In this document: positions 33,268-41,698 of the stretch, piece after piece
Layout of the letters: the number at the start of each line of letters is the position of its first letter
How positions within the stretch are numbered: position 1 is the stretch's first letter
DNA from: Hyphomicrobiales bacterium
Lineage (GTDB): Bacteria; Pseudomonadota; Alphaproteobacteria; Rhizobiales; Rhizobiaceae
Length of the DNA stretch: 64,000 bases
Reading direction: 5' to 3'
NCBI GenBank assembly: GCA_900471525.1
Contig: UCEZ01000031.1
Span: 124,001 to 188,000, forward strand
The notes under the pieces: generated by a model
Databases searched by the model: none
Seen by the model: the letters and a program-made list of their open reading frames with translations, nothing else
What the model was told of the DNA's origin: nothing
Translations under genes and position numbers: made by a program

Positions 33268-34293
33268 TCACCTCAGCGAACGACTCGCCTGTTTGATCTG
33301 GGTTACTTCCGGGGGCTGCGCCCGTCTGGTTATGGCAAGGCGCGCGAACTTGGCCGCTCCCAGCAGATTCATGAACACGATTGGCCAGTGAGACAGAGAA
33401 ACCTCGGGATCGAAGCGGGGGCCGCCAAAAAGTTCCCGCCACGCAGACCTCATGGACCAGCAAAAATGGCGAAGCAGCCAGGGGGCCTTGAGGATGTGTT
33501 TTAGGCAAAGCGCCCCATTCCCAAGGCTGTAATCTCGGTGAAGTCTTTCGATCGCATCGCGCGTATTTCGACCATGATAATGAAGGACGGTCATATCGGG
33601 GACATATTCAATCGGGATGCCGAGTTGAAAAGCCCTTACCAGGTAATCCGTGTCCTCGGCCGACTTCAGGGCGCTGCCGGCTCCAAGCCGTTCGTCGAAA
33701 TGGCCGACCTGGAGTGCAATCTCACGATGCATTGTCATGTTGCAGCCCAATATGAAGCCGCCAGGATGGACATCGGGGGTAAAACGCTCGCGCGCCTGCG
33801 ACCGCTTGATCGTAAAGGGGAAATCGAGCGGGCTGCCGAGTTCGACGCGACCGCCGCGGATGATGCACCGCTCGCCGGTCGCGTAATGCCGCTCCAAATC
33901 CTGCAAGTAGCGACAGTCGACTGCGCAATCGTCGTCGACGAAAATCAGTATCCGGCCGCGCGACCGTTCCATTCCTGCATTGCGGGCGGCGGCCAGGCCC
34001 GGGCGCGGCTCCGTTACAAGCGTAATCGCAAGACTTGACGTCGCGGCGATACGGATCAACCGTTCGGCCGTGTCGTCCGTTGAACCGTTGTCGACCACCA
34101 CAAGCTCGCTCGCGACCGTGGCATGCGACCGGCAGGCTCTTTCAATCGATCTGATGCAAGCCTCCAGAGCCGCGGCGCGGTTTCGCGTGCAGACAATGAA
34201 GCTCGCCAGCGGTTCGCGTCGCTCAGCAGATGACGGAGCAGCGTCAATGGCCCGGGTGCGCTCCTGCACGATTTCGGGACGTTCCGGAGCCAT
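33268..34293 (-). CDS. Family 2 glycosyltransferase (ExoM-like)
   Basis: A 341-residue inverting GT-A enzyme. SFIVCTRNRAAALEACI starts the fold, VVVDNGSTDDT gives the nucleotide-binding loop, GLAAARNAGMERSRG follows and IFVDDDC is the metal-binding DxD. HYHGRNTRDAIERLH toward the C-terminus resembles ExoM/SpsA-type enzymes. It adds a sugar to a lipid-linked glycan (inferred). Start at ATG 34293 is one base after the upstream gene's stop; ATG 34308 is an alternative that would overlap that gene. Confidence 0.88.
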   Translation of the reverse strand: MAPERPEIVQERTRAIDAAPSSAERREPLASFIVCTRNRAAALEACIRSIERACRSHATVASELVVVDNGSTDDTAERLIRIAATSSLAITLVTEPRPGLAAARNAGMERSRGRILIFVDDDCAVDCRYLQDLERHYATGERCIIRGGRVELGSPLDFPFTIKRSQARERFTPDVHPGGFILGCNMTMHREIALQVGHFDERLGAGSALKSAEDTDYLVRAFQLGIPIEYVPDMTVLHYHGRNTRDAIERLHRDYSLGNGALCLKHILKAPWLLRHFCWSMRSAWRELFGGPRFDPEVSLSHWPIVFMNLLGAAKFARLAITRRAQPPEVTQIKQASRSLR

Positions 34294-34294
34294 G

Positions 34295-35398
34295 CTAACC
34301 AAACCCATGCTGCGGCAGCACGGTGGCGGCAGGAACGGACTCAAAGTACCGCGACAGCGCATCGAGCCGCCGGGTTGCCGCAATTGAGAGACGACTGCAC
34401 CACGGCGCGTAGGCACCAGCACGCAGGCCGTATCGTTCCCGGCGTCGAATGAGCCCCCATTTTCCTGTCCGAGTGAGAAACTCATGCGTCAGTTGTGGCT
34501 GCTCCGCGTCGTTGATGAGCTGGTAGAGGAAATAAAAGAAACACAAGGCGCCGTCCTCATAGCTGGACTGCGCCCCCGCGGGGAGAGCGGAGATTTTCGC
34601 TTCGAGCGAGAGAATGAATTCGGCCGCGCGTCGCGTGGTATCGCGCGTTACCGCGACACCGATGTCGCGCAGAGCATAGGGATCGTCGATGAGAGATTCA
34701 CGCTCGAGGTTCTCCGCGACAATCTTCAGATGCGTTTGGCGCATCAACCGCTTATGCTTGTTTGTGACGCTATCGTCGTGGATACGATAGGCAACCAGGC
34801 TCTCATCGATCATCGCTGCGGGAAAGCGGCCGGTAATCCGCCTGAACAGATCGAAGTCTTCCGCATGCACATAGCTGGCGTCATAGACCAGCATGTCGTC
34901 CGGTATGACCCGCCGGTTATACATCACGGTCGAGTGCATGAAGATGGTGAAGAACATCGACAATATGTGCCAGTTTCCCGACTGATAGATCGGATTGGGC
35001 GTGCCGCGCACCATTCGATTGCCGAGAAGGCGATCGATGCCCGTGCCGCTGATCGCAAGCTGAGGCTGCTGCATAAACAATGAAACCTGACGGGAAAAAC
35101 GCGAAGGGTAGGCAATGTCGTCTGCATCCATCCGGGCGATAAGGTCGCCCTTCGCGATGCCCAGGCCCTCGTTCAATGTGGCAATGAGGCCGCGGTTCTC
35201 CCGAGAGACTATGGAAATACGATCGTCGGCCATTCGATACCGCTGCAGGATCTCCAGCGAGCGGTCCGTCGAGCCATCGTCGATTGCGATGACCTCCAGT
35301 CGACCATGATCCTGGCGCAGGATGCTCTCAAGCGCAGCAGCGAGATAGGGTTCGCCATTGTAGACAGGCAGCAGGACGGAGACCAGTGGAACGGGCAT
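34295..35398 (-). CDS. Family 2 glycosyltransferase
   Basis: A 367-residue GT-A enzyme. VSVLLPVYNGEPYLAAALESIL, IAIDDGSTDRSLEILQ, GLIATLNEGLGIAKGDLIA and RMDADDIAYP (DxD) are all present, plus HAEDFDLFRRI as the acceptor/catalytic ED motif. It sits 16 bases after the acyltransferase and directly before the second glycosyltransferase. Donor and acceptor are unknown. The operon contains no initiating sugar-phosphate transferase or polymerase, so the product is likely short or is started by an enzyme encoded elsewhere. Confidence 0.9.
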   Translation of the reverse strand: MPVPLVSVLLPVYNGEPYLAAALESILRQDHGRLEVIAIDDGSTDRSLEILQRYRMADDRISIVSRENRGLIATLNEGLGIAKGDLIARMDADDIAYPSRFSRQVSLFMQQPQLAISGTGIDRLLGNRMVRGTPNPIYQSGNWHILSMFFTIFMHSTVMYNRRVIPDDMLVYDASYVHAEDFDLFRRITGRFPAAMIDESLVAYRIHDDSVTNKHKRLMRQTHLKIVAENLERESLIDDPYALRDIGVAVTRDTTRRAAEFILSLEAKISALPAGAQSSYEDGALCFFYFLYQLINDAEQPQLTHEFLTRTGKWGLIRRRERYGLRAGAYAPWCSRLSIAATRRLDALSRYFESVPAATVLPQHGFG

Positions 35399-35414
35399 GG
35401 TTTAGCTCGCGTGT

Positions 35415-36605
35415 TTATTGAAGATCGGAGGTTTGAAAAGCGTCGCCGCGATTGGCGCCTGCATGAATCACGGACGGGTGGTCCCTTTTGCCGTGAACCA
35501 AATCGACCGGATTGCCGGCATGCGCGAATGCTGCAGAACGGTGGTCCCGCGGAGCGACGTAGGGGAAGTGGCGTTTGAGCAGATTGAGCCGCTTTTCGAA
35601 GACCGACCAGGAAATCGAGGCAAGCATCAACGTCGCTGCGCCCGCGACCACAAACCGTCCGGGACCCTGCTGCGAAACATTGACGGGAATCCAAGGTTGC
35701 GCCTTGACGACCAGGGAGAGCACAATCGGGTGGAAAAGGTAGACGCCATAGCTGATACGTCCGAGGGCAGTTAGCGGCGGGGACTCGACTAGTCGGCCGA
35801 AATATCCTCCAAGGCCCGTCGAACAACATCCCACAAGCATTGTGAGTGGTACGAGGGGAAGAACCTCCCTGCCGATCCAGGTTGCCCACTCAAGCGTTGG
35901 TGTCATCGGTGTCGATTTCAGCCACAGCAAGATTACAAAGGCAGCGGCCAACGGCATCCAGCTCAGCCTCATCCACTTCGGCCAAGCCGATGTTCTGGCG
36001 CGATAAGCTGCCAAGAGCGCGCCCGACACCAGCGCGTCCATCGACGCGAAAGGCAGCAGATCACGCATGAGACCAGGTGTCCCGGTCACGGGCCAGTAGA
36101 AGCGGTATGCCAACGAACATGCGATGACGGCGATGCAAATCCGCTCAATCGAGCGGCGTGGCGCCAGCAGGATCACCAGAGGCCAGACGACATAGAACTG
36201 TTCCTCGATGCTCAGACTCCATGTGTGACACAGAACCCAAGGGGTCCACTCATCGTGAAGGGCATACCAGAAGTTCGACAGATAAAGTGCGTGCCATGGC
36301 AGGTTGCTTCTGGCACCTTCGAGATTGACAATCCCGACGAAGCCCAACAGGGCGAAATAGGGAGGAAATATGCGCAGTGCGCGACGTACATAAAATGATT
36401 TCAATGCTGTAGATGGTTCGTAGCGATCGGCGCGACGCGCATCCAAAAGGAGCCGTGTTATCAGAAATCCGCTCAGGACGAAGAACAGACGGACGCCGAT
36501 GTGGCCCCAAACGGATCCGTCCTCGGCAAAAAAATGGGCGTACAGCACCATCGTAACGGCAACAGCTCTCAGCCCGTCCAACTGCCGGTCGCGTACATTT
36601 GGCAT
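35415..36605 (-). CDS. Acyltransferase family 3 membrane protein (sugar O-acyltransferase)
   Basis: A 396-residue integral membrane acyltransferase with about ten helices. RQLDGLRAVAVTMVLYAHFF carries the conserved Arg and catalytic His; WGHIGVRLFFVLSGFLITRLL and WSLSIEEQFYVVWPL are the other hallmark blocks. The family acetylates or succinylates surface sugars such as exopolysaccharides and lipid-linked glycans. The last 50 residues after the final helix are hydrophilic and unassigned. ATG 36605 with GAGG seven bases ahead is preferred to GTG 36611. It is the first gene of the four-gene operon. Confidence 0.92.
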   Translation of the reverse strand: MPNVRDRQLDGLRAVAVTMVLYAHFFAEDGSVWGHIGVRLFFVLSGFLITRLLLDARRADRYEPSTALKSFYVRRALRIFPPYFALLGFVGIVNLEGARSNLPWHALYLSNFWYALHDEWTPWVLCHTWSLSIEEQFYVVWPLVILLAPRRSIERICIAVIACSLAYRFYWPVTGTPGLMRDLLPFASMDALVSGALLAAYRARTSAWPKWMRLSWMPLAAAFVILLWLKSTPMTPTLEWATWIGREVLPLVPLTMLVGCCSTGLGGYFGRLVESPPLTALGRISYGVYLFHPIVLSLVVKAQPWIPVNVSQQGPGRFVVAGAATLMLASISWSVFEKRLNLLKRHFPYVAPRDHRSAAFAHAGNPVDLVHGKRDHPSVIHAGANRGDAFQTSDLQ

Positions 36606-37274
36606 AGGCACCCCTCGGCGATCAGTCTTTATCGGACTCTCTCCTCGACAGTGCTTGCTCCCCAGTATCGCTCTTGCCGCCCACTGTATTCACCCTCTTC
36701 GGTGTCCGTTACAGACATGTGATGTGTCAAGGCGGACTCGGAGAGTGTAAGGTGAATTCGGCCAAACTTTGACCGCAGCAGCTTAATCACAGGTTTGCGC
36801 CACGGATGCCTCCTGAGACAAAACCGACAACTCCACCTTGTCTGTGGCTTCGACCTGCGCGGTGAAAGAAATAGAGCGGTGAGTATCTAACGCTGATGTG
36901 GATGGAGCGAGCGTTTCGGCTGTGGCGTATTGCATAAACGTCGAAAGCCCCGCGACATTTCTGTCGGCGGGGCTTTTTGATTTGGTTGCGGGGCCTGATT
37001 GCGCAGAGACTTGTGATTTCTCGCGTTGATGGGAATCGAACTGCGGACTCAGGGTTTTCTGTGTTAGAAGCAAGTACTTGCGGTGCCAACGCAGAAGGTA
37101 CGAATGCGTTTTTTTAACCAGCGCATTGGCCGAGGCCCCCACAGCCTCGCAATCTGGTTGGCGCGACGGTCAAGTTTTGCGTGGACCATCGCTAAAATGC
37201 CATCAGATTTATTCACCTGATATTTCCACCGAATCCCTCAAAGATAGCGCCCCCTGCAAAAGCTCCGTTTACCG
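36606..37274. other. Gene-poor stretch with orphan terminator and tRNA-like debris
   Basis: No convincing protein gene is seen in these 670 bases. The left end should hold the promoter of the acyltransferase operon. A strong plus-strand terminator lies at 36944-36978 with no obvious gene ahead of it. On the minus strand near 37033-37105 a T-loop-like word (GTTCGATTC) and complementary ends GCGTTG/CAACGC look like a degraded tRNA, but no full cloverleaf forms. The right end should hold the promoter of the GGDEF-like gene. Confidence 0.5.
36944..36978 (+). terminator. Rho-independent terminator without an assigned gene
   Basis: A 10-bp stem AAAGCCCCGC (36944-36953) / GCGGGGCTTT (36967-36976) encloses a 13-base loop and runs into TTTTT. 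The T-run is on the plus strand, so it ends plus-strand transcription. No plus-strand protein gene is visible upstream, which leaves room for a small RNA between about 36780 and 36943. Confidence 0.7.
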
Positions 37275-38027
37275 ATGACTCTGCAATTTCGCCAAGCCGT
37301 AATCGTCCCGCATATCAAGATAGCAACGCTCGGCGCCCTTGCCTGTGCCGTTGGAGCGATCGCAGCCGTTTGCGTAATAAGCCTGCTTATTCCCGACCGC
37401 CCGTTTTGGGCAGAATTGACCGCAGTGGCGTCAATAACGGCAGCTGTTACGTTTCCGCTTCACTTTGCGCTTTGTCTACGCAACGAAGCGCTTCGTGAGA
37501 CCCAAAAAGAACTTCAGCACGCACTCCGTCACGATCCCGTCACGGGTACACTGCGCGCCCACGCATTTGCGACCTCGGTCGAGCATGCGATAGACCGCAG
37601 GCGCCAGAGCACTGCTGAAAGCCCGGATGGCGTCATGCTCGTTCTCAGGGTTGGCAATTTCGATGAGATCGGTCGTCGCTATGGCCCGCAATGGGCAGAT
37701 ACGCTGCTTCAATCGATTGTTCAGATCGTACATTCTTCCGTGCGCTATGGTGATCTCGTCGCCCGCCTTGCCTCCGACGAACTCGGGATCTATCTGCCAG
37801 GCACAACAACGGAAAACGCCAGAGACATCTGCGAGCGCATCCGCGCGCGGATAGACGAGGCCACCTTCATCGCCGGGCAAGAGCGCCATATATCGGTGAC
37901 GGTGCGGCTTGGCGGTACCAGGGTCGGGGACCAGGCCGATTTTCAGGCACTCCGCGAGGCGGCTAACCACGCCGCCCTTGCGGAGGAAGAGGCTGGCCCC
38001 TTCCTGTTCCGGGAGCTGTTTTCCTGA
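37275..38027 (+). CDS. Membrane GGDEF-like protein with degenerate active site
   Basis: A 250-residue protein with two N-terminal membrane helices (about residues 15-37 and 44-66). A short helix and a diguanylate-cyclase fold follow, beginning at LRHDPVTGTLRAHAF. The signature that should read GGDEF is ASDEL (residues 166-170), so cyclase activity is doubtful. Exactly five residues before it, RYGD (157-160) preserves the RxxD inhibitory site that binds cyclic di-GMP. It may act as a membrane c-di-GMP receptor or be a decayed cyclase. It lies next to, and convergent with, the EPS II wga operon. No strong ribosome site is seen before the ATG. Confidence 0.82.
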   Translation: MTLQFRQAVIVPHIKIATLGALACAVGAIAAVCVISLLIPDRPFWAELTAVASITAAVTFPLHFALCLRNEALRETQKELQHALRHDPVTGTLRAHAFATSVEHAIDRRRQSTAESPDGVMLVLRVGNFDEIGRRYGPQWADTLLQSIVQIVHSSVRYGDLVARLASDELGIYLPGTTTENARDICERIRARIDEATFIAGQERHISVTVRLGGTRVGDQADFQALREAANHAALAEEEAGPFLFRELFS

Positions 38028-38212
38028 CAGGGAGGCTTTCGGGCCTGCTCTGCCGGGCGTCGCCTTATCCTGCACAGCGGCACGGAATGCGAACAGTTGT
38101 GGCCGCCTCTGCAACGCTTCCCCTGTCGCGCAATCGGATCTGAGGTATCGACGCGGCAGCCACGGACGCGGTTGCCGCATCATCTGAATGCGGCGCGCCG
38201 CGGAGTTGTGTG

Positions 38213-39097
38213 CTAACCCGCGGCGTCCTGGACGATCCGTCCCACCACCTCGTCAAGCGACCGCGGCCACCGCGGCATGGCCCAGCCGAATGCCGAGGCG
38301 AACTTGGCGGTGGACAGTTGAGTGTTCAACGGGCGCGGTGCCAGCGCGGCGAATTCGGCGGCCGTTATGTCACGAACCTCCGCCCACGGCCCCCCGCGAG
38401 CCCGGCTTGAGGAGAACACATGACGCGCGAAATCGGCCCATGAAGTCGTGCCGCTTCCCGCGAGGTGATAGGTACCGCATGCCCCGCCCTCACCCATAGC
38501 AACGGCGGCGCTTAAGATCGCGTCGGCGATGTCGAGCGCCGATGAAGGATTGCCGCGCTGGTCTGCGACAACAGCGATTTCCTTGCGTGCGCTTGCCAGC
38601 CGCAGCATGGTTTTAGCGAAGTTCGTCCCGAACGGGCTGTACACCCAACTCGTCCGCAAGATGAGATGGCGGGGGTTCGCCGCCGCCACGGCGATTTCGC
38701 CCGCGAGCTTGGAAGCGCCGTAGACGTTCAAGGGCGCCGGCGCATCCGTCTCGCGGTAGCCGCTCGGCTTCTTTCCGTCAAAGACGTAGTCGGTCGAGAG
38801 ATGGATGATCGGCACTCCGAGACGGGCCGCCGCCTCGGCGACTGCCCCGGCGCCGGTCGCGTTGATCCTATAGGCCAGCTCCGGCTCACGCTCAGCCCGA
38901 TCGACCGCCGTATAGGCTGCGGCTGAAACGACAAGGTGGGGGCGCAAGGACGAAAACGCTGGCCAGATGGTCTCGGGCCGGGCCAGATCGAACTCGGGGC
39001 GCCCGAGGGCGAACACCTCGACGTGGGGCAGCGCTCGTGCCCGCTCGATCAAAGCCAGGGCGACTTGGCCCTGGGTCCCGGTTACGGCAATCTTCAT
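38213..39097 (-). CDS. rfbD: dTDP-4-dehydrorhamnose reductase RfbD/RmlD (WgaJ/ExpA10)
   Basis: A 294-residue short-chain reductase making dTDP-L-rhamnose in the last step of the pathway. The N-terminus KIAVTGTQGQVALAL is the NADPH-binding loop; STDYVFDG and the YGASK catalytic Tyr/Lys follow. Start at ATG 39097 overlaps the rfbB stop (ATGA). It is the last gene of the wga operon, in the same position as expA10 of S. meliloti. The gap to the convergent GGDEF-like gene is 185 bases and contains several short GC-rich inverted repeats but no clear T-run terminator. Confidence 0.93.
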   Translation of the reverse strand: MKIAVTGTQGQVALALIERARALPHVEVFALGRPEFDLARPETIWPAFSSLRPHLVVSAAAYTAVDRAEREPELAYRINATGAGAVAEAAARLGVPIIHLSTDYVFDGKKPSGYRETDAPAPLNVYGASKLAGEIAVAAANPRHLILRTSWVYSPFGTNFAKTMLRLASARKEIAVVADQRGNPSSALDIADAILSAAVAMGEGGACGTYHLAGSGTTSWADFARHVFSSSRARGGPWAEVRDITAAEFAALAPRPLNTQLSTAKFASAFGWAMPRWPRSLDEVVGRIVQDAAG

Positions 39098-40176
39098 GCC
39101 AGACGTCGCTGACGTTCGCCGAGACGCGTGCCTGAGTAGCGCCGCTGCCGGATCGGCTCCCACCACCACCGGTTGGCCAGGTACCAGTCCACCGTCATGC
39201 TTAGCCCTTCGTCGAACCCCAACCGCGGCTTCCATCCAAGCTCTCGCTCGATCTTGGAGGGATCGATGGCATAGCGGCGGTCATGACCCGGCCGGTCGGG
39301 GACGAACGCGATGAGATCCCTATAACTTCTGCCCAGCTCGCGTGGTCGCCGACGATCGAGGAGATCGCAGATACGCTCGACAACGGCAACATTGGAGCGC
39401 TCGGCGCGTGCGCCGATGTTGTAGCTTTCACCGGGCCTTCCTTGCCTCAGCACCAGTTCCAGTGCGCGCGCATGGTCCTCCACGTGCAGCCAATCCCGCA
39501 CATTCATCCCGGTGCCGTAGACCGGCAGTGGCTTCTCTTCGATGGCGTTGATGATGGTGAGAGGGATCAGCTTCTCGGGAAAGTGATACGGTCCAAAGTT
39601 GTTAGAGCAGTTGGACGACACGACGGGTAGCCCGTAGGTGTGAGCCCATGCACGCACGAGATGATCCGAGGCAGCCTTCGAGGCCGCGTAAGGCGAAGAC
39701 GGGGCGTAAGCCGTCTCTTCGGTGAACACGCCCCCATCGAAGGGGAGGTCTCCAAACACTTCATCTGTGGAAACGTGATGGAACCGGAAGCCTTCGCGCG
39801 CGCGTGTCGCGAGCTCACTCCAATAAGCAAGCGCGGCATTAAGCAGGCGAACGGTACCGACGATGTTAGTCTCGATGAAGAGATCCGGCCCGTCGATCGA
39901 GCGGTCAACATGGCTTTCGGCTGCGAGATGCATCACCGCATCGATCTTCTCGCGGCGCATGATCTCGAGCATACCCCGCTCGTCGCCGATGTCGGCGCGA
40001 TAATGTACGTAGTTCGCCTTCCCGTCGATCGGACGCAGGGAGTCGAGATTGCCCGCATAGGTCAGCTTATCGACATTGACGACGCGCGCCGCGCCGCCCG
40101 CCACCAGTTGGCGGCAGACCGCGGAGCCGATGAAGCCCGCCCCGCCGGTCACGAGAATCCGTGTTGCCGCCGCCAT
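39094..40176 (-). CDS. rfbB: dTDP-glucose 4,6-dehydratase RfbB/RmlB (WgaI/ExpA9)
   Basis: A 360-residue extended short-chain dehydratase. RILVTGGAGFIGSAV binds NAD, HLAAESHVDRS and STDEVFGDL carry the Thr/Asp/Glu catalytic set, and YAASKAASD holds the Tyr/Lys pair. It converts dTDP-glucose to dTDP-4-keto-6-deoxyglucose. ATG 40176 is preferred with GGAGG seven bases ahead, and it overlaps the rfbC stop (TGATG). Neighbours rfbA, rfbC and rfbD complete the pathway. Confidence 0.95.
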   Translation of the reverse strand: MAAATRILVTGGAGFIGSAVCRQLVAGGAARVVNVDKLTYAGNLDSLRPIDGKANYVHYRADIGDERGMLEIMRREKIDAVMHLAAESHVDRSIDGPDLFIETNIVGTVRLLNAALAYWSELATRAREGFRFHHVSTDEVFGDLPFDGGVFTEETAYAPSSPYAASKAASDHLVRAWAHTYGLPVVSSNCSNNFGPYHFPEKLIPLTIINAIEEKPLPVYGTGMNVRDWLHVEDHARALELVLRQGRPGESYNIGARAERSNVAVVERICDLLDRRRPRELGRSYRDLIAFVPDRPGHDRRYAIDPSKIERELGWKPRLGFDEGLSMTVDWYLANRWWWEPIRQRRYSGTRLGERQRRLA

Positions 40177-40739
40177 CAAGCCACCTCCCCGAAAACCGTC
40201 GCCTCGACCAGAAGCGGCGCGCCGCGATCTTTCGCCGACAGCAGCAGGTCGCAGGCGTCCACTGGCCAGTCGATCCCGATCTCCGGATCATCGAAGCGGA
40301 TCGCCCGGTCGTGATCCGGAGAATAGAAATCACTCACCTTGTAGAGAACCTCCGTGTCCGGCTCCAGCGTGACGAAGCCGTGTGCAAAGCCCGCCGGCAC
40401 CAGGATCTGATTGCCCTTCTCAGCCGAGAGTTCGATACCGCCCCATTTGGCAAAGGTCGGCGAGCCGCGGCGAAGATCGACGGCGACGTCGAAAACGCGC
40501 CCTCGGACGACCCGGACGAGCTTTGCCTGCGCACGCGGCGGGAGCTGATAGTGAAGCCCGCGCAGTGTACCGGCCTTGGCCGAATAGGAATGATTGTCCT
40601 GCACGAAGGTTGTATCGATCCCCTTCGCAGCGAAGGTGGCCGCGTTGTAGGTTTCGGTGAAGAAGCCGCGCTCGTCTTCGTATCTGCGCAGCGTCAGCTC
40701 CAGCACGCCGTCGAGGCCGAGGGAGCGAAACTCAGGCAT
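40176..40739 (-). CDS. rfbC: dTDP-4-dehydrorhamnose 3,5-epimerase RfbC/RmlC (WgaH/ExpA8)
   Basis: A 187-residue cupin epimerase. [22 protein letters not shown] (catalytic His63) and HGFVTL are the family blocks, and length is normal. It epimerises dTDP-4-keto-6-deoxyglucose at C3 and C5. Start at ATG 40739 overlaps the end of rfbA by 8 bases, so translation is coupled. Rhamnose is not a main sugar of mature S. meliloti galactoglucan. The conserved set within the wga operon may supply a primer or linker sugar; this is inference. Confidence 0.95.
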   Translation of the reverse strand: MPEFRSLGLDGVLELTLRRYEDERGFFTETYNAATFAAKGIDTTFVQDNHSYSAKAGTLRGLHYQLPPRAQAKLVRVVRGRVFDVAVDLRRGSPTFAKWGGIELSAEKGNQILVPAGFAHGFVTLEPDTEVLYKVSDFYSPDHDRAIRFDDPEIGIDWPVDACDLLLSAKDRGAPLLVEATVFGEVA

Positions 40740-41613
40740 CGGCAAGCTCCCGGATCCGGCGCCGCAGATAGACGGCATAGTCGGTCTGGCCCAGCATCGT
40801 GGCCCGCGCCAGAACCTGGTCCGCCGAAAGATAGCCAAGCTCGAAGGCGATCTCTTCCGGGCACATGATCTTCACGCCCTGGCGGTATTCGATGGTGCGC
40901 ACGAAGGATGCAGCGTCGTGCAGGCTCTCATGGGTCCCCGTGTCAAGCCAGGCATAGCCCCGGCCAAGCCGGCGGACGTGGAGATTGCCGCGATCGAGAT
41001 AGGCCCGGTTGACGTCGGTGATCTCCAGTTCCCCCCGGCCCGAGGGGCGGACGGAGGCCGCGATGTCAAGCACGTCGTTGTCGTAGAAGTAGAGACCCGT
41101 GACCGCCCAGTTCGACTTGGGGCTCGCAGGCTTTTCCTCGATCGCGTCGGCCTTGCCGGTCGTTGCATTGAAGCTGACCACGCCGTATCGGGCCGGATCG
41201 TCCACATGATAGGCGAAGATGGTGGCTCCGGCCTGCTTGGCGACCGCGTCCCGGCAGATTTCCGCAAGTCCCGCTCCGTAGAAGATGTTGTCTCCCAGAA
41301 TGAGAGCGACCGGACTGTCTCCGACAAATTCTCGGCCGATGACGAAGGCCTCGGCCAGTCCGTTCGGCTGCGCCTGCACCGCATAGGAAATCGAGAGGCC
41401 GAGCGCGCTTCCGTCTCCGAGAAGCCCCTCGAAAAGCGGCCTGTCGCGCGGCACCGTGATCACCAGTATCTCGCGGATTCCCGCCAGCATCAGCATGCCC
41501 AGCGGATAGTAGATCATCGGTTTGTCGTGCACGGGCAGCAGTTGCTTCGAAACCGATATGGTAACGGGGTAAAGCCGCGTTCCGCTGCCGCCTGCCAGAA
41601 TGATCCCTTTCAT
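40732..41613 (-). CDS. rfbA: Glucose-1-phosphate thymidylyltransferase RfbA/RmlA (WgaG/ExpA7)
   Basis: A 293-residue nucleotidyltransferase. [15 protein letters not shown] is the dTTP-binding loop; [24 protein letters not shown] and [10 protein letters not shown] complete the signature. It makes dTDP-glucose from glucose-1-phosphate and dTTP, the entry step of dTDP-rhamnose synthesis. A very strong ribosome site (GGAGGTGA) precedes ATG 41613. It lies 85 bases after wgaF, the largest gap inside the operon, so an internal promoter is possible. Confidence 0.95.
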   Translation of the reverse strand: MKGIILAGGSGTRLYPVTISVSKQLLPVHDKPMIYYPLGMLMLAGIREILVITVPRDRPLFEGLLGDGSALGLSISYAVQAQPNGLAEAFVIGREFVGDSPVALILGDNIFYGAGLAEICRDAVAKQAGATIFAYHVDDPARYGVVSFNATTGKADAIEEKPASPKSNWAVTGLYFYDNDVLDIAASVRPSGRGELEITDVNRAYLDRGNLHVRRLGRGYAWLDTGTHESLHDAASFVRTIEYRQGVKIMCPEEIAFELGYLSADQVLARATMLGQTDYAVYLRRRIRELADA

Positions 41614-41698
41614 GCGTCACCTCCTGTTGCCTTTTCCGCGCTCCCCGCATAGCGGCCGCGCGCGGGCCACTGACATGGGAGGGGACAGGTCACATTGG

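Noticed and set aside
37033-37105. Minus-strand tRNA gene
   Set aside because: A T-loop-like word and 6-bp complementary ends exist, but D-arm, anticodon stem and T-stem do not pair, so it is noted only as possible debris.
36783-37142. 119-codon minus-strand open frame in the gene-poor stretch
   Set aside because: It reads through the terminator hairpin and the tRNA-like sequence, has no ribosome site and resembles no protein.
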